A stretch of DNA of 64,000 nt, from assembly GCA_003550325.1 (NCBI GenBank), contig QKWP01000688.1, positions 170,035 through 234,034 of the forward strand, written 5' to 3'. The notes under the pieces are model-generated. The model saw only the letters and a list, made by a program, of their open reading frames with translations. It searched no databases and was not told the origin of the DNA. The position numbers were made by a program, and so were the translations under genes. Shown here one piece after another: positions 33,984 through 46,710 of the stretch. The number at the start of each line of letters is the position of its first letter. Position 1 is the first letter of the stretch. The DNA is from Gigaspora rosea. Taxonomy: Eukaryota; Glomeromycota; Glomeromycetes; Diversisporales; Gigasporaceae.

Positions 33984-34635
33984 ATAATGATTAATTTTAG
34001 CCAAAATTTTGTGGTACATAGATCAAATCTTTCTATTTATAGTAGTAAACTTTAAGCTCCTATACCATTTTAAAAAAACCTATGTGTATATATTATAAAA
34101 TTTGCCTAAGTTAACTAAAATTTGCCTAATTAGTACAAATTTTTTTTTATTTGATCAACATTCTAGAATAAATGAGTATCCAATCAAAATTAGGGATGGT
34201 AAACGTGATCGTAATAATACAGTAATACAGTATGTAGTATATAGCTTTAATAAATTAAAGCGATTTTAATAGGGTGAATGTAGATCATTTTTTATATAAA
34301 TTCAGGTGCAAATTTTTTTTGTGTAATAGCAATTACACAAATGAAAATCAAACACGTATAGAACCTTCGATGATATCAGATATATGTACATACGTACATA
34401 CAAATGAACGTATGTACAAGCTATAGTAGCTAGAGACAATTTACTTTAGCTCTGTAAAGATAAGTTTTATTATATTTTTTTATTTTATTTTATTTTTTTT
34501 TGAAAATAACTGGAAAAACCAGTACACAGATCAACCTACTGTATATACTGTATATATCGATAAACGTATATCCTCTTTTTTTACTTTTTTTTCTTTTTTA
34601 CACTAAAAGCATTTTTTTTTATATTTAGTATTGCC
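33984..34635. other. AT-rich intergenic DNA
   Basis: No gene. A roughly 20-base motif GGGTGAATGTAGATCATTTT at 34273 also occurs, with one change, at about 27875 to the left of the YR element. Confidence 0.45.
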
Positions 34636-34911
34636 GTCATTGCTTGTTGGTGCCTCTTTTTGTCACTTTATTGGCATTACTACTTCGCTGCCTTCTGGTA
34701 CTGTGCCGTGTTGCATTCGCTGTACTGTGTTGCATTTAGTATGAGTTGGCCATGTTATGTTGCGTGCACCGTCATTGCTTGTTGGTGCCTCTTTTTGTCA
34801 CTTTATTGGCATTACTACTTCGCTGCCTTCTGGTACTGTGCCGTGTTGCATTCGCCGTACTGTGTTGCATTTAGTATGAGTTGGCCATGTTATGTTGCGT
34901 GCACTGTCTTG
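34636..34911. repeat. 135-bp tandem duplication
   Basis: GTCATTGCTTGTTGG recurs at 34636 and 34771. The two units are almost identical, and GC-richer than the flanks. As 135 is a multiple of three, a frame stays open through both, but its protein (cysteine, tryptophan and tyrosine rich) looks artefactual. Confidence 0.8.
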
Positions 34912-37245
34912 TTTATTACTAGTTCGTGTTGACTTTTTCCTGTACTAGTATTTCAGCAGTGTCATATATTGTTGATTTCTTTAGCTTATTGTTTGTTTTT
35001 TCTTTAGGTTGTTAATGGTATATTAAGCACCGATTATGGCAAGTACCGTAGTAGGATTATGGATAGGTTTAAAATAGAATTAGGCCATAGAGTGGTTTAA
35101 AACAAGGTTAGGGTCTGTGGGATTAGTGTAAAAGTTAGGGTTATGTTTAGATAGTTGCGTGGGTCTAGTTGAAGGTTAGAGTTAGATTGGTGTTAAATAA
35201 CAAGGTAGTTTTTAGTATTAGATTGTAAAAATAGTATGCGCATTATAAATAAATATGAAATAAATACAAATAAATATTAAAAACTTCGAAGTTTGTTATT
35301 AGGTGAGATTTTTTTTATTAAAAAAAAAAAGACATTGCCATATATTATTATAAATTAAAAAAATAAATTTAAAAAATATTTTTTATAAATTTTTTTTAAA
35401 GGCATTAGCTTGAATTTTGAGTTACACTAAAGATCCGTATATTTATAATGAATTTCACGGGTTACAAAGCCAAATCAATAAAGTGCTAGAGAAAATATGT
35501 AATATAAGGCAATAAAATATAATTAATCAAAAAAAGAAGCATGTAACAGTAAATTATAAATATCAACGAAAAAGATCAATACAAATATCAATGTGATTAT
35601 TAATAGTAATCATATACGCAGATTTGTAGATTACCCTAAAATTTTTGACATACCCAAATTTGACTTCTGTAGTGCGTTAGTAATTTGATATCCAGATTAA
35701 CCAATTAAATTTTTCAAATATTATATCAATATCGATCAAATAATTCAAATATTCACAATTCAAATACGAGTATACACGTATAGATTAAACTTTCATTTAT
35801 TTTATTTTATTTTTTTTTGTTAGTTAAAAAATATAACCTCTTTCTGGGCTCTTCTTTCTAGGTTTCTTCTTTTTTGGGCTTTTCTTACTGGCCTTTTTTT
35901 TTCTTTGCTTCTTGTAGATATGCCTATTTATCTAACATTTGTTTCTTTCCAGGTAATATTTAAAGCACCTTTCAAGTTACATTCCAACCACCATCGGTAA
36001 CTTGTATTTTTTTTTAATCTGTTGTTATATATATAAATACAATTAATTAACACTTTTGCTTCTTCAAGGTAGCAGTATTTTATATTCAGCATCAGCAATG
36101 GATGTTAGTACTTGGTATTAGATCAGGAATTGCAATGAATACCCTTTTGAGCTATAACCATAATTACGATAATTGGTATTAGGGTTAGGTTGGAGGATAG
36201 AGTAGATTTCATAATGATAATCTCAAAATTTTATGATGTAAAAAGTTTTTTTAAAAAAAAATAAGTAAATAAATAATAAAAATAAAATAAAAAATTCTAG
36301 TATAGAAGTTTAGGGTTTGCACTTGTACAATATCAATTAATGGTTGTAGCTAGAGCAGAAACATAGAATTTGTAAGTTATGCAAACAGTAAATTTTTGTA
36401 TTTTTTTAAATACTATTCAGAGATCAGTATTCTAAATTATATGTAAGCTAGCAAAATAATCTAGTTCATTTTTTTCTGGCAATGCTAGGTGCTATAGACG
36501 GTTGAAATAACCTTGTCAAAAACCATATACTCGAAATAATGAATTAAATATTGTTACAAATAAATAAAAAAGTAAGTCAAGCGATTTTTCACTAGAACTA
36601 ATATGTAGAACCACAGAATCTTTATTTAGTTTTTCAAATAAAATGCCTATTATAAATACAAAATGTATGCACTTTAAATTTTTTTCTCATGATATAACCT
36701 CTGAGCAAGTACTAGATCCAGATCTATTTAAGGGTTTAAAAATGCAGAATTGGTAGATGAAATAAACGTGGTTCTTGTATAATGATCTTCTTTTTTATCT
36801 AAACTAAATTAATTTGAAAATAATAAATAACAGATAAGTTTTTATGCTTATATTTTGTGAAAAATTCTTTTATTTAGTAATAAATCAGCTTCATACTTAC
36901 CAAACATAAATAAAATAATTTTAAAAACTAATAAGCAATAAGATCTAAAAAGATTGAATAGATTGTAAAAAAAAAAAAACAACAAACCAAAACATAAAAC
37001 TAAATATAAAATATTTAAGTAAGTTGAAATTCCTGTAATTTCTAATATCATTACTTTATTGTATGCAATTTCGTTTATTGGTTTCTAGTAGTTCATTGGT
37101 TTGACATATATTATTTAAATAAGAAAATAAATTTGACAAATATTTTGAGGTAGAATTGTTGTTTATAACCAATCATATGTGATAATTTGCAAATCTGAGG
37201 ATCTAAAAAAAGGCACAATTTTATAAATACGTGCATATGTTATTA
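34912..37245. other. AT-rich intergenic DNA
   Basis: About 2.3 kb with no supportable gene, RNA or organised repeat. Confidence 0.5.
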
Positions 37246-37470
37246 GGCTACGCAAAGTTAATTTTTTATTTTGTATAACTCGTGGCCCAATTTTTTCAAA
37301 AATTTTTTTTAAATTAAATTTTTAATTATACCAATTATTCTATTTTTGCAAATTTATTTTTCTCTGGTATCACTTGATGATGACCCTAATTTTTTGGAAT
37401 TATCTGATAGGTCTAATAAAAATCTTCTGATTTCATGTTATACAAACTGAAGAATTAATTTTGCATAACC
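37246..37470. mobile_element. MITE, TTA-flanked family, copy A
   Basis: TTA at 37243-37245 and 37471-37473. Inverted ends: GGCTACGCAAAGTTAATTTT against GGTTATGCAAAATTAATTCT. TTA duplications and a GG start fit PIF/Harbinger-type MITEs. Confidence 0.6.
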
Positions 37471-37494
37471 TTAGATGTAAATATAGATTAATTA

Positions 37495-37591
37495 GTCCAC
37501 GCAAAGTTAATTTAAAAAAAAAAATCTGACTTGCTGACTGGAAATTTGAAACATCAGGTTATACAAAATGAAAAATTAACTTTGTTTGGCC
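37495..37591. mobile_element. MITE, TTA-flanked family, copy B
   Basis: TTA at 37492-37494 and 37592-37594. Inverted ends GTCCACGCAAAGTTAATTT and GGCCAAACAAAGTTAATTT. Same family as copy A, with a shorter core. Confidence 0.6.
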
Positions 37592-38339
37592 TTATCATCA
37601 TTGATAAATGTGCAATTTTTATTATTGTTATTAATAAATTATATAATTCATAATTATTACATTGCTGTTAACACAAATTTCTATGATCAGTAAAAATTGA
37701 GAATTCAAAACCTAATTTCGTTTTATCATATGATATTATGTACATATGTAAGCTCAAAACAAATATCAAATTCAGTATGTTCCTATAAGTAAATAGCAGT
37801 ATGTTATACTAGCACAGCCTATTAATATGTGAAATAATATGCCTTATTAAAAGCAAGATTTTGCTTAGGGAGTGCCATTTATCACTTGTTTTTTTAGTGG
37901 GTGGAGGTAGAGCAATTATTAGGACCTATATATAATAATATATATAAATATATATTTATATATATTATTATATATATATAATTTTTAATAGTAAATAACT
38001 TTTGTTTCACTGGTCCATTTTTGATAATTTAACTACCAAAATGTTCATCTCAGTGAGACGATTCTAAAAAGCCCAAAATCATTAAATTCTAATTACAGGA
38101 TTTTAAGATTGACAAAGATTTGTATTCTATAAACAATTAATAATTAGATATACCTAATTTGGCGCACCTAAGTTCTATGATGAATACCATGTGCCATATC
38201 AATCAAAATCAAATGATTTTGGTACCATTCGATTCGCCTTATTAAGACGAATTGAATGTCACCAAAATCACCCAAATCTGATCACTCAATCATAAGATAT
38301 CACATTTTATGATTATTTTAAAACAAAGTCCAATTTTGG

Positions 38340-39890
38340 TGCAGTGCCTAATTCGGCGCACTAAAGATCTCTAATGATATCTTGTAAACTATTGATCCAA
38401 ATTATACAATTTTGGTACTATTCAATTCATCATGATGAGACGAGTCAGATAGTACTAAAATTATGCGATTATGTTCGATATTTTACAAGATATCATCATT
38501 TAATCAAAATAATCTGTGTAAAGCAAAATTTAAATTTAATATAAAATTGTTGATAATCTTTGACAGACTGGTCAGTTTGATGATTTTACCACCAAAATGA
38601 CCATCTTGAAGAGATGATTCCAAAAGCCTAAAATCGTTAAAATCTAATCATAGGATCACAAGATCATTAAAGATTTTCTTATTATTTTGATGAAAATTGG
38701 AAAAATAGGCAAAATGTGGCGTTTTCCATTTAAAAGTTTTTTCTTACTAAGTTAATGATATATGTCCACTAATTAAAAGTTGTAGATCTATCAAGACATA
38801 TCTAATGGTGGTTAGATCATCCAAATCAGCCCAGTGGAAGGCAAAATATTGTTGAAAAACGATTGGCTGACTATATAAAAATCCGTGATAGAAATCTCAT
38901 ATAAAAAATACTATAGGCGAAATGTGGTGTGCTTCCATCTAAAACTTTTTTCTTACTAAGTTAACGAAATATACCGACTAATTAAAAGTTGTAGAGCTCA
39001 TCGAGTCATATCTAACAGTGGTTAAATCATCTAAATTGGCCTAGTGGATAGTGAGATATCATCGAAAAACAATTGCTGACTATATAAAATCTCTATGTTG
39101 TTTATATAGGATATTATATAGTCAGCCAATCATTTTTCAATGACATTTCACCATCCACTGGGCTGATTTGGATAATCTAACTACTATTAGATGCGTCTCA
39201 ACAAGCTCTACAACTTTGAATTAGTGGGCATGTATCGTTAACTTAGTAAGAAAAAAGTTTTAGACCACATTTCGCCTATAATATTTTTTATGAGATTTCT
39301 GACACGGATTTTTATATAGTCGGCCAATCATTTTTTGACTATATCACACCTTTCATTGGGCTGATTTGGATGATCTAACCACCATTAGATGTATCTTGAC
39401 AAGCTCTACAACTTTCAATTAGTGAACAAGTATTATTAACTTAGTAAGAAAAATTTTTTAGATAGAAGATGCCACATTTCACCTATTCTCTACAGATTGT
39501 CAATTAAACTAATTAATTGTTATTTAAATTAATGCAAAAATCTTAATGACCTTGTGATCCCGTGATTGAATTTTAACAATTTTGGGCTTGTTAGATCGTC
39601 TCTTCAAGGCGATTATTTTGGTGGTAAAATAGTCAAAAACGGACAAGTCTATCAAAAAATTTATCTACGATTTTATGCAAATTTTCAAAGATTATATATA
39701 TATAGGTTATTTTGGTTGAATGATAATATCTTGTGAACTATCAGTCAGAATTATATGATTTTGGTACTATACGATTCGCTTGATGAGACAAATCGAATAG
39801 TACCAAAATCACATGATTCTGATCAACAGTTCGTAAGATATCATTAATGCATCAAATTAGATACTGCATCAAATTAGATATAAGGTAAAA
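38340..39890. repeat. Long palindrome, arms about 750 bp
   Basis: Centre near 39.1 kb. Each arm holds two tandem copies of a roughly 240-bp unit recognisable by TTTTTTCTTACTAAGTTAA, CCAAATCAGCCCAGTGGA and GATTGGCTGACTATATAAAA; the right arm carries their complements in mirror order. Identity by eye is high but not perfect. Confidence 0.7.
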
Positions 39891-39969
39891 AGGAGTAATT
39901 TGATGAACTTAAAATAACTAATGTAAAACTTATTTATTTTAATATTAATAAATGGTTTATTTTTTGTAT

Positions 39970-39983
39970 TAAACTTTATACAT
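39970..39983. repeat. Left target-site duplication of the LINE
   Basis: TAAACTTTATACAT, identical to 42415-42428. Confidence 0.85.
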
Positions 39984-39985
39984 AG

Positions 39986-41566
39986 CTCAATGCTAACTAT
40001 ATCGATCTTCTCTATTCTACCGCAATCAAACATCCAACTATTATTCCCCCACCCCCTACAATATACATTAATAATTCTCTAACTTCAGTTCTTTTTCATG
40101 ATAACGAAGCCTCTCAGGACCTGGCCCGGGTAGCACTTGCCAATACTAACCAGCGACACTTTACATTCTACACAGACGGCTCAGTAATCGATATCGGAAC
40201 CAACCAATGCTCCATAGGCATTGGCTGGGTACAAATTCATAACAACCAGATTATCCACAAGTTTGCAGCCCAATTGCACAACTGGCCATCATCCTACAAA
40301 GCGGAACTTTCAGCTATTCTAGTAGCAATATCTACAGTACCACGTGACTCCACAATAAACATCTTCACAGACTCCCAGTCAGTCATATCCAAGTACAACA
40401 AGCTTTGTAGTATTTCTAAACAATCAACTAAATACTACAAATTCAACTCCTGGCCAATCTGGCACACTCTTCTTGATGCTACCCAAGCATTTAACATTAC
40501 AATCAACCTACACAAAGTCCAAGCACATGCAGACAATAGCTTTAACAACTATGCAGACTCTCTGGCCAGAAACCACTCATCTCTCTACAAATTACTCTTT
40601 AATCACACTAACATCTACAACCCTTCCTTCTTTCTTCAATGGGAAAACTGCCCGGTAGAGAACTCTACTAGGCGTTTTATCAAAAATATTTGCAAAGCAC
40701 ACGTCATTGCAATGTGGTCATCACAAAAACGCAGCTCAGAATGGTCCCACTTCTCACACTTCATAGACTGGAATGCCACTTGGCTCTTCTTTAACAATAA
40801 CCAAAAAAGCTCCAGCAACTTCACAAACCCCAGACTTAACCACCTCAAATCATTCAAAATTAAAAACCTACTCAATAATCTGCCAACCTATTCATACCTA
40901 CACACTATGTTCCCCAAAATACTACCATCTCCCAATTGCTTCCATTGCAACCTTCCTGCGACTTCTTCACACTGGCTAACCTGTCAAAGCAGTACACATT
41001 TAAAGCAGATTATCCAAGCTGCCACATCAGAGATTATTAACAATGCTGACACCGATCTGTCTTCAGCCCAACGTAGCAACCTCATACAATCAATCTACAC
41101 ACATCCATCTTTCGATCCTGTACCAACTTTCCTAAACCCCTACTCCCTAAATACCACTATTAAAGGCTTAATCCCAACTCCACTAATTCAGTCATTGCAA
41201 TCCGCCAATATACCATACAAGCAGGCCTCTCAACTAGTCATCAAGATCCTTATTAAAACATCTGAGGAGATATACGAGCAAATATGGAAGCCATACTGCT
41301 CTGTTTTTGCCAATTGGAAAAAAACTAATAATATCACACTCAGACATAACCTTACAATGCCACAGCACCACCTGACCAAAAATACGAAGCCACACCGACG
41401 CAAAGTACTTACCTACAGCTGCACCTGCGGTCTTCCTGACCAGCTACACTCTAGCCCTGATGTATGCCCACCAATGGGGCAGGCTCTTCGCAAAATCAGC
41501 ATTTGGTCTACTATGTGGATCAAATACAGTATTTCTACAAACTATATTCTAACTATACAAATCTAG
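39986..41566 (+). pseudogene. LINE ORF2 C-terminal part: RNase H and zinc-finger tail, 5' truncated
   Basis: The frame is open from the left target duplication to a TAG at 41566, 526 residues with no start codon at its head, so truncation rather than mutation disabled it. RNase H is complete: FYTDGSVIDIG (Asp), SSYKAELSAIL (Glu), NIFTDSQSVIS (Asp), KVQAHADNSFNNYADSLA (His and last Asp). Further on is a Cys/His finger, NCFHCNLPATSSHWLTC (C-x2-C-x7-H-x3-C), common at the C-terminus of LINE ORF2, and a last Cys cluster YSCTCGLPDQ. The unbroken 1.6-kb frame means this is a young insertion. Confidence 0.85.
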
Positions 41567-41752
41567 GTGAGTCTTGACCACTCTAGTAGGTTTAGGTCGC
41601 AGATAAAGTAGTCTGAGCTCTTATTCTTGAATGTGATTTATATGTATTTGTCACTGTACAATTTGAGTTGTTCAATATGTAACTGCTTATATAAATTACC
41701 CAATAAAGACATGAGCAAGGCCTCACCTAAAAAAAAAAAAAAAAAAAAAAAA

Positions 41753-42390
41753 NNNNNNNNNNNNNNNNNNNNNNNNNNNNNNNNNNNNNNNNNNNNNNNN
41801 NNNNNNNNNNNNNNNNNNNNNNNNNNNNNNNNNNNNNNNNNNNNNNNNNNNNNNNNNNNNNNNNNNNNNNNNNNNNNNNNNNNNNNNNNNNNNNNNNNNN
41901 NNNNNNNNNNNNNNNNNNNNNNNNNNNNNNNNNNNNNNNNNNNNNNNNNNNNNNNNNNNNNNNNNNNNNNNNNNNNNNNNNNNNNNNNNNNNNNNNNNNN
42001 NNNNNNNNNNNNNNNNNNNNNNNNNNNNNNNNNNNNNNNNNNNNNNNNNNNNNNNNNNNNNNNNNNNNNNNNNNNNNNNNNNNNNNNNNNNNNNNNNNNN
42101 NNNNNNNNNNNNNNNNNNNNNNNNNNNNNNNNNNNNNNNNNNNNNNNNNNNNNNNNNNNNNNNNNNNNNNNNNNNNNNNNNNNNNNNNNNNNNNNNNNNN
42201 NNNNNNNNNNNNNNNNNNNNNNNNNNNNNNNNNNNNNNNNNNNNNNNNNNNNNNNNNNNNNNNNNNNNNNNNNNNNNNNNNNNNNNNNNNNNNNNNNNNN
42301 NNNNNNNNNNNNNNNNNNNNNNNNNNNNNNNNNNNNNNNNNNNNNNNNNNNNNNNNNNNNNNNNNNNNNNNNNNNNNNNNNNNNNNNNNN
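41753..42390. other. Assembly gap (638 N) inside the LINE poly(A)
   Basis: Both sides of the gap are pure A, so the gap probably stands for unresolved poly(A) or a collapsed repeat rather than unique sequence. Confidence 0.97.
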
Positions 42391-42414
42391 AAAAAAAAAA
42401 AAAAAAAAAAAAAA

Positions 42415-42428
42415 TAAACTTTATACAT
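42415..42428. repeat. Right target-site duplication of the LINE
   Basis: TAAACTTTATACAT, identical to 39970-39983. Confidence 0.85.
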
Positions 42429-43368
42429 GATTTAGAATTATTTTATATAAAACTAGTAATATATCATCTTTTTTTAAAGTGACATTAAATGAAATTATAC
42501 ATCATACCAAAAAGTTTAAATTTAGAGAGGTATAGGTAATTTGACGAATTGATATTATCTCATGTGATCCAGTGATCAGAATCAGATAATTTTTATACCA
42601 TTCAATTCATCTTAATGATACAAATTGAACAGTATAAAAATTACCCAATTCTGATCACTGAGTCATGATATATCATCGATTATATGCTACACAAAAAGTT
42701 CCTTGTTGGGGATTTTAACAAAATGTAAACCTGGCAAATAATCGATAATATCTTGTGATCCAGTGATCAGAATTGAGTGATTCTTGTACCATTCGATTCA
42801 TCTCATTGAAACAAATCGAATGGCATAAAAATTATTCAATTCCAAGCATTAGATTACGCAATGTCAAAATTCGTCAAATTACATCTATTCGTCAAATTAC
42901 CTTCTTTTACCTTATCTACTTTATGATACAAATCTTTGTCGACCTTGGGATTCTGTTATTAGAATTTAATAATTTTAGGCTCATTAGAATCGTCTCACTG
43001 AGACGAACATTTTGTTAGTTAAATCATCAAAATGGACTAGTAGATCAAAAGTTATTCAATATTAAAAAAAATTATTTAGTAATTTTAAAAATTATTATTA
43101 AAATTACACAAAAGTTGAATGATCTTGGGATCCTGTAATTGGATTTTGACGATTTTAGACTTGTTAGAATCATCTCACTGAGATGAACATTTTGGTAGTT
43201 GATTTATCCAAAACAGACTAGTAGATCAAAAGTTATCTAATTTTTAATATGTATATATATAATTAAATTTTAACCAATCAAATGCTTATGGTAGAAAAAT
43301 TATCAGGTGGGGGTGGGGGTCAGCTACTTAGTGAAACCCTAATCAGGTAATTTCTGGCACTCCCCTTA

Positions 43369-43721
43369 CTATTATTAGATGGCAGTTAACCATACACTCA
43401 TTATTATACAAGCATACTACATTAATGGTATAGGAGTATATAGTAGCAAAGCTACAAACTATAAGCTGGTTATTATTGTGATATATTAATATCATATGAT
43501 ATTATTACGACCTAATTCATTTAGAGTAGATCACCAAATTTTTTTGCTTTTGCCTTTGATAATTAGCGATTATCATTTCATCAGGCTGGCAAAAAACAAC
43601 GAAAAAAATAAATAATAAATATAGCAAATAGAGATATAAAGTCCTATTGAGCTATAAATTTTGTGTCTAAAAATCTTATTTTTATTACATCTATTATTGT
43701 GTTTGTGATAATGTCTATATA
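43369..43721. other. AT-rich intergenic DNA
   Basis: Nothing recognisable. Confidence 0.5.
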
Positions 43722-43921
43722 TAGTCACTTTCTCTAATCTGAACCTCTATAAACTGAACACTATTAAACTTTTTCTAAACTGAACAATCTCTTCTAGAAC
43801 TTTGTAAATTTTATTATAAAGTTCAGATAAGCTATATATAACTTTTTGAAAACTGAACTTTACCAATTTTTATATATAAAAAAAAGCAGTCCTAGCAGTT
43901 CAGATTAGAGAGAGTTAACTG
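43722..43921. mobile_element. MITE, pogo/Tigger type
   Basis: About 200 bp. Left end TAGTCACTTTCTCTAATCTG, right end (complement) CAGTTAACTCTCTCTAATCT, each continuing into a GAAC. A TA follows the right end (43922-43923). CAGT starts with a CTCTCTAATCTGAAC body resemble pogo-like TIRs. Internal direct GAACT motifs repeat several times. Confidence 0.55.
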
Positions 43922-43923
43922 TA

Positions 43924-44744
43924 TGTACTGTACATACGCATGTGCTTTGTTTTTTAATTAAGCATATTTGATCTAATGCATGACAAAATAATATGTAAAA
44001 AATAGACAATCTGTAATGAATAAATCATACAGACCAATTGGATTCAAGGTTCTACAGACCAATATCGCTTAACTCATTGTATTCGTTTCTGGTATACCAA
44101 ATCCAGTATGCTCATACAGGAACAGTTGAAGTATTTTACATTAGCACAGCATATTAACATATGAAATTATAGGTTTTAATGCCCAATCAAATGCAAAATT
44201 TTGTGAACTCATTGGCAGAAAGCTATATACTTTTTGTCATACATGTTCATACTTTGTACTACATTCTTGGTAAATCTGGATATAATTTGGTTATTATCTG
44301 AATTAAAAAATTTTCAATTGGATAGATATAAAAAATATCTATCCAGATATTATCCGATATCCATTTAAGTATAAACTTATAGATATTGGATATACAATTA
44401 AATTTTATAAGTAATCAGTAATTTTCCTCAATTGTTATTTGTATCCATCTATGAACTCAGTATAATGCTCCTTTTTTGACACATAATGTGTTATTATATT
44501 TAGTTAGTAAAATAATAAAAAAAGCTATTTTTTTATAGTAATCACTACTTAATTAAAACAAAAAACTGTTAAAGTGATATTTGGTTAAACAATTTTCATT
44601 TAATACAATAAATAAATATTACTATGTGATGCATATCGTGGTGTTTAAGTAAAAAAATTCATGTTTTACTGCATTTAGCATATTGTCAAATATAAATAAG
44701 ATTTTGCAGACACACATTACTTAACTTGCTATAGTAGCTAGCTG
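43924..44744. other. AT-rich intergenic DNA
   Basis: No gene seen. Confidence 0.5.
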
Positions 44745-44746
44745 TA

Positions 44747-45711
44747 CACTCCCCTGACATTGATTACCAGATTTTTGATAATCACGTTACCTACTAACGA
44801 TCGTAGCCATATATACAACTTTTTTTTAATAAGAAAATTAAACATGGCGTAGTAAATAAAGTTGTACAGAATAATGATTTGCATGTACTCTAAAATTTTT
44901 AGGAATTTTAGATAAAATTTTATTAAGCTGTATTTAGCATTTTTGATCAAAAAAACGAAAATTAAAAAATTTTATATTAGGTCGACCTATTTTAAAACCC
45001 TATTATAAATAATAGTTGGTTTTAAAATATGTCATAATCCATACCTAACGGCATATAGGATTAAATTTTCATAGAGCAATTCAAAAAATTTCTCATAAAA
45101 TTTTTGAGTTTAATTAAAATTTTTGAAAAATAAAAAGTTGCAATTTTCGTACCTTAAAATTCGATATAGTAGAACATTATAAAATTTTTATTAAAAATCT
45201 CCCAAAATAAAGTATTTAAGTATTTATTATTTAATACATATATGATTATTTTTTTAAGCTATTCTAATACAAATTTTATAATGTTCTACTATATCAAATT
45301 TTAAGGTACGAAAATTGCAACTTTTTATTTGTCAAAAATTTTAATTAAACTCAAAAATTTTATGAGAAATTTTTTGAATTGCTCTATGAAAATTTAATCC
45401 TATATGCCATTAGGTATGGAGAATGATATATTTTAAAACCAACTATTATTTATAATAGGGTTTTAAAATGCATTGATCTAATATAAATTTTTTAATTTTC
45501 GTTTTTTTGATCAAAAATGCTAAATACGGCTTAATAAAATTTTATCTAAAATTCCTAAAAATTTTAGAGTACATGCAAATCGTTATTCTGTACAACTTTA
45601 CTTACTACGTCATGTTTAATTTTCTCATTAAAAAAAAAGTTGTATATATGGCTACGATCGTCAGTAGGTAACGTGATTATCAAAAATTCAGTGATCAATG
45701 TCAGAGGAGTG
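44747..45711. mobile_element. 965-bp foldback MITE with TA duplication
   Basis: Almost the whole unit is a palindrome. The left arm starts CACTCCCCTGACATTGAT at 44747 and the right arm ends with its near complement at 45711; TA flanks both ends (44745-44746, 45712-45713). Arms of roughly 440 bp are nearly identical by eye, with a loop of about 80 bp near 45230. There is no coding capacity; frames inside it are mirror artefacts. TA flanks suggest a Tc1/mariner-mobilised unit. Confidence 0.72.
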
Positions 45712-45713
45712 TA

Positions 45714-46400
45714 CTATGTGATATTACATATCACTCCATTACTGGTTAACCTATATTAATTTTCTTTATTTTAAATATTGAAGGTGCGACCCTTACATTA
45801 ATTTGCTATTGAACTAACTAGACTAAATTCATTTTTAATATTTTTGCTATACTAAAATTAATTATATTTTGCATAGCTTACTGCATTTGCCTAACGCATT
45901 TTTTGTTTACTTACACAAAATAAACAAACAACCCTTTTTAAAATCATGTCTTTCATTTGGGAATATGTATTCTGTTTTGGAATCATGTATTTCTTATTAT
46001 AATTGTATATTTCTATTTTGAATACGTGTATTTCTGTTTTGAATTGTTTACTAATTTTAAAAATAAACAAAGTTATTTACATGTTTGTATCATATATTTT
46101 TATATAAAAGGCCATGAAAAACTCTTTTGTTGAATAAATATAACTTTGCAAGCCCTAAAGGATTTAAACACTTTAAAGACTTAACTGAAGAGCCTATTGA
46201 CCTAAGGAATAACTTGTAAGCTGAAAACCTTATAATCTGAAGACTAAAAAGTAAATATGTTTATTAAATATTTGTACTTATTGAATTTTGATCTATAAAC
46301 GCAATAATATGTTTTTACTGTATAATTTGATTTTTACAATAAAATAGAAAAATATTTGGTATTGTATATTTACAAATAAACATAAAAAGGTTGAATTTGC
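45714..46400. other. AT-rich intergenic DNA
   Basis: No gene seen. Confidence 0.5.
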
Positions 46401-46710
46401 ATGATCATCAATTTCTTTTTTTATGGTGCACTACAAATCCAAGTCACTTTTTTATTTGGCTTTGAGATATTTAACAATAAAATTATTCTTGTTGTATTTT
46501 TTTTCTTTTTTTCTTTTTTCTTTATTTTTATTTATTTTTTTTTATTATTTTTTAATCTTTTTAATTTTTTATTTTATTTATTTTTATTTTATTTTTTTTT
46601 TATTTTTATTTTTGTTTTTTTTTATATTTTTATTTTTTTTATATTTTTATTTTTTTTTTATTTTTATTTTTTTATTTTTATTTTTTTAATTTTTATTATT
46701 ATTTTTTTTT
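46401..46710. repeat. T-rich low-complexity tract
   Basis: From about 46495 almost pure T with periodic A. The apparent Phe/Leu/Ile-rich frames here are composition artefacts. Confidence 0.85.

Larger units (their letters stand above)
39984..42414 (+). mobile_element. 5'-truncated non-LTR retrotransposon (LINE) with poly(A)
   Basis: Perfect 14-bp direct repeats TAAACTTTATACAT flank a segment that opens in the middle of a reading frame and ends in poly(A) (from 41731, running into a gap, and resuming at 42391-42414). 5' truncation, a poly(A) tail and long target duplications are the signature of target-primed reverse transcription. Only the RNase H and C-terminal part of ORF2 is present; endonuclease and RT are missing. 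An AATAAA lies at 41702-41707, about 25 bases before the poly(A). Confidence 0.87.
37868..43365. mobile_element. Large foldback element of nested palindromes, cut by a LINE
   Basis: Ends GGGAGTGCCA (37868) and its complement TGGCACTCCCC (ending 43365), flanked by TTA at 37865-37867 and 43366-43368. Without the LINE at 39984-42414 and one TSD copy the element is about 3 kb. It is non-coding and made of repeated inverted blocks: a large palindrome centred near 39.1 kb, and small palindromic units of about 60 bp (GATTTTGGTACCATTCGATT facing its own complement) at about 38209, 38405, 39755, 42590 and 42780. A block containing CATCTCAGTGAGACGATTCT recurs in both orientations on both sides of the LINE, which supports a single interrupted element. 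TTA plus GG ends suggest a PIF/Harbinger-type non-autonomous element. Confidence 0.55.

Noticed and set aside
27873..34300. GGGTGAAT.TAGATCATTTT copies as a target duplication of the YR element
   Set aside because: They lie about 90 and 290 bp outside the element ends, and YR elements do not make such duplications; probably an unrelated dispersed repeat.
34660..34932. Repeat membrane protein rich in Trp, Cys and Tyr
   Set aside because: Arises from a 135-bp duplication; no start context or family resemblance.
41627..42430. Reading frames through the second N run, both strands
   Set aside because: They consist of poly(A)/poly(T) and N.
44738..44950. 70-residue minus-strand ORF
   Set aside because: Lies in one arm of the 965-bp palindrome; non-coding foldback sequence.
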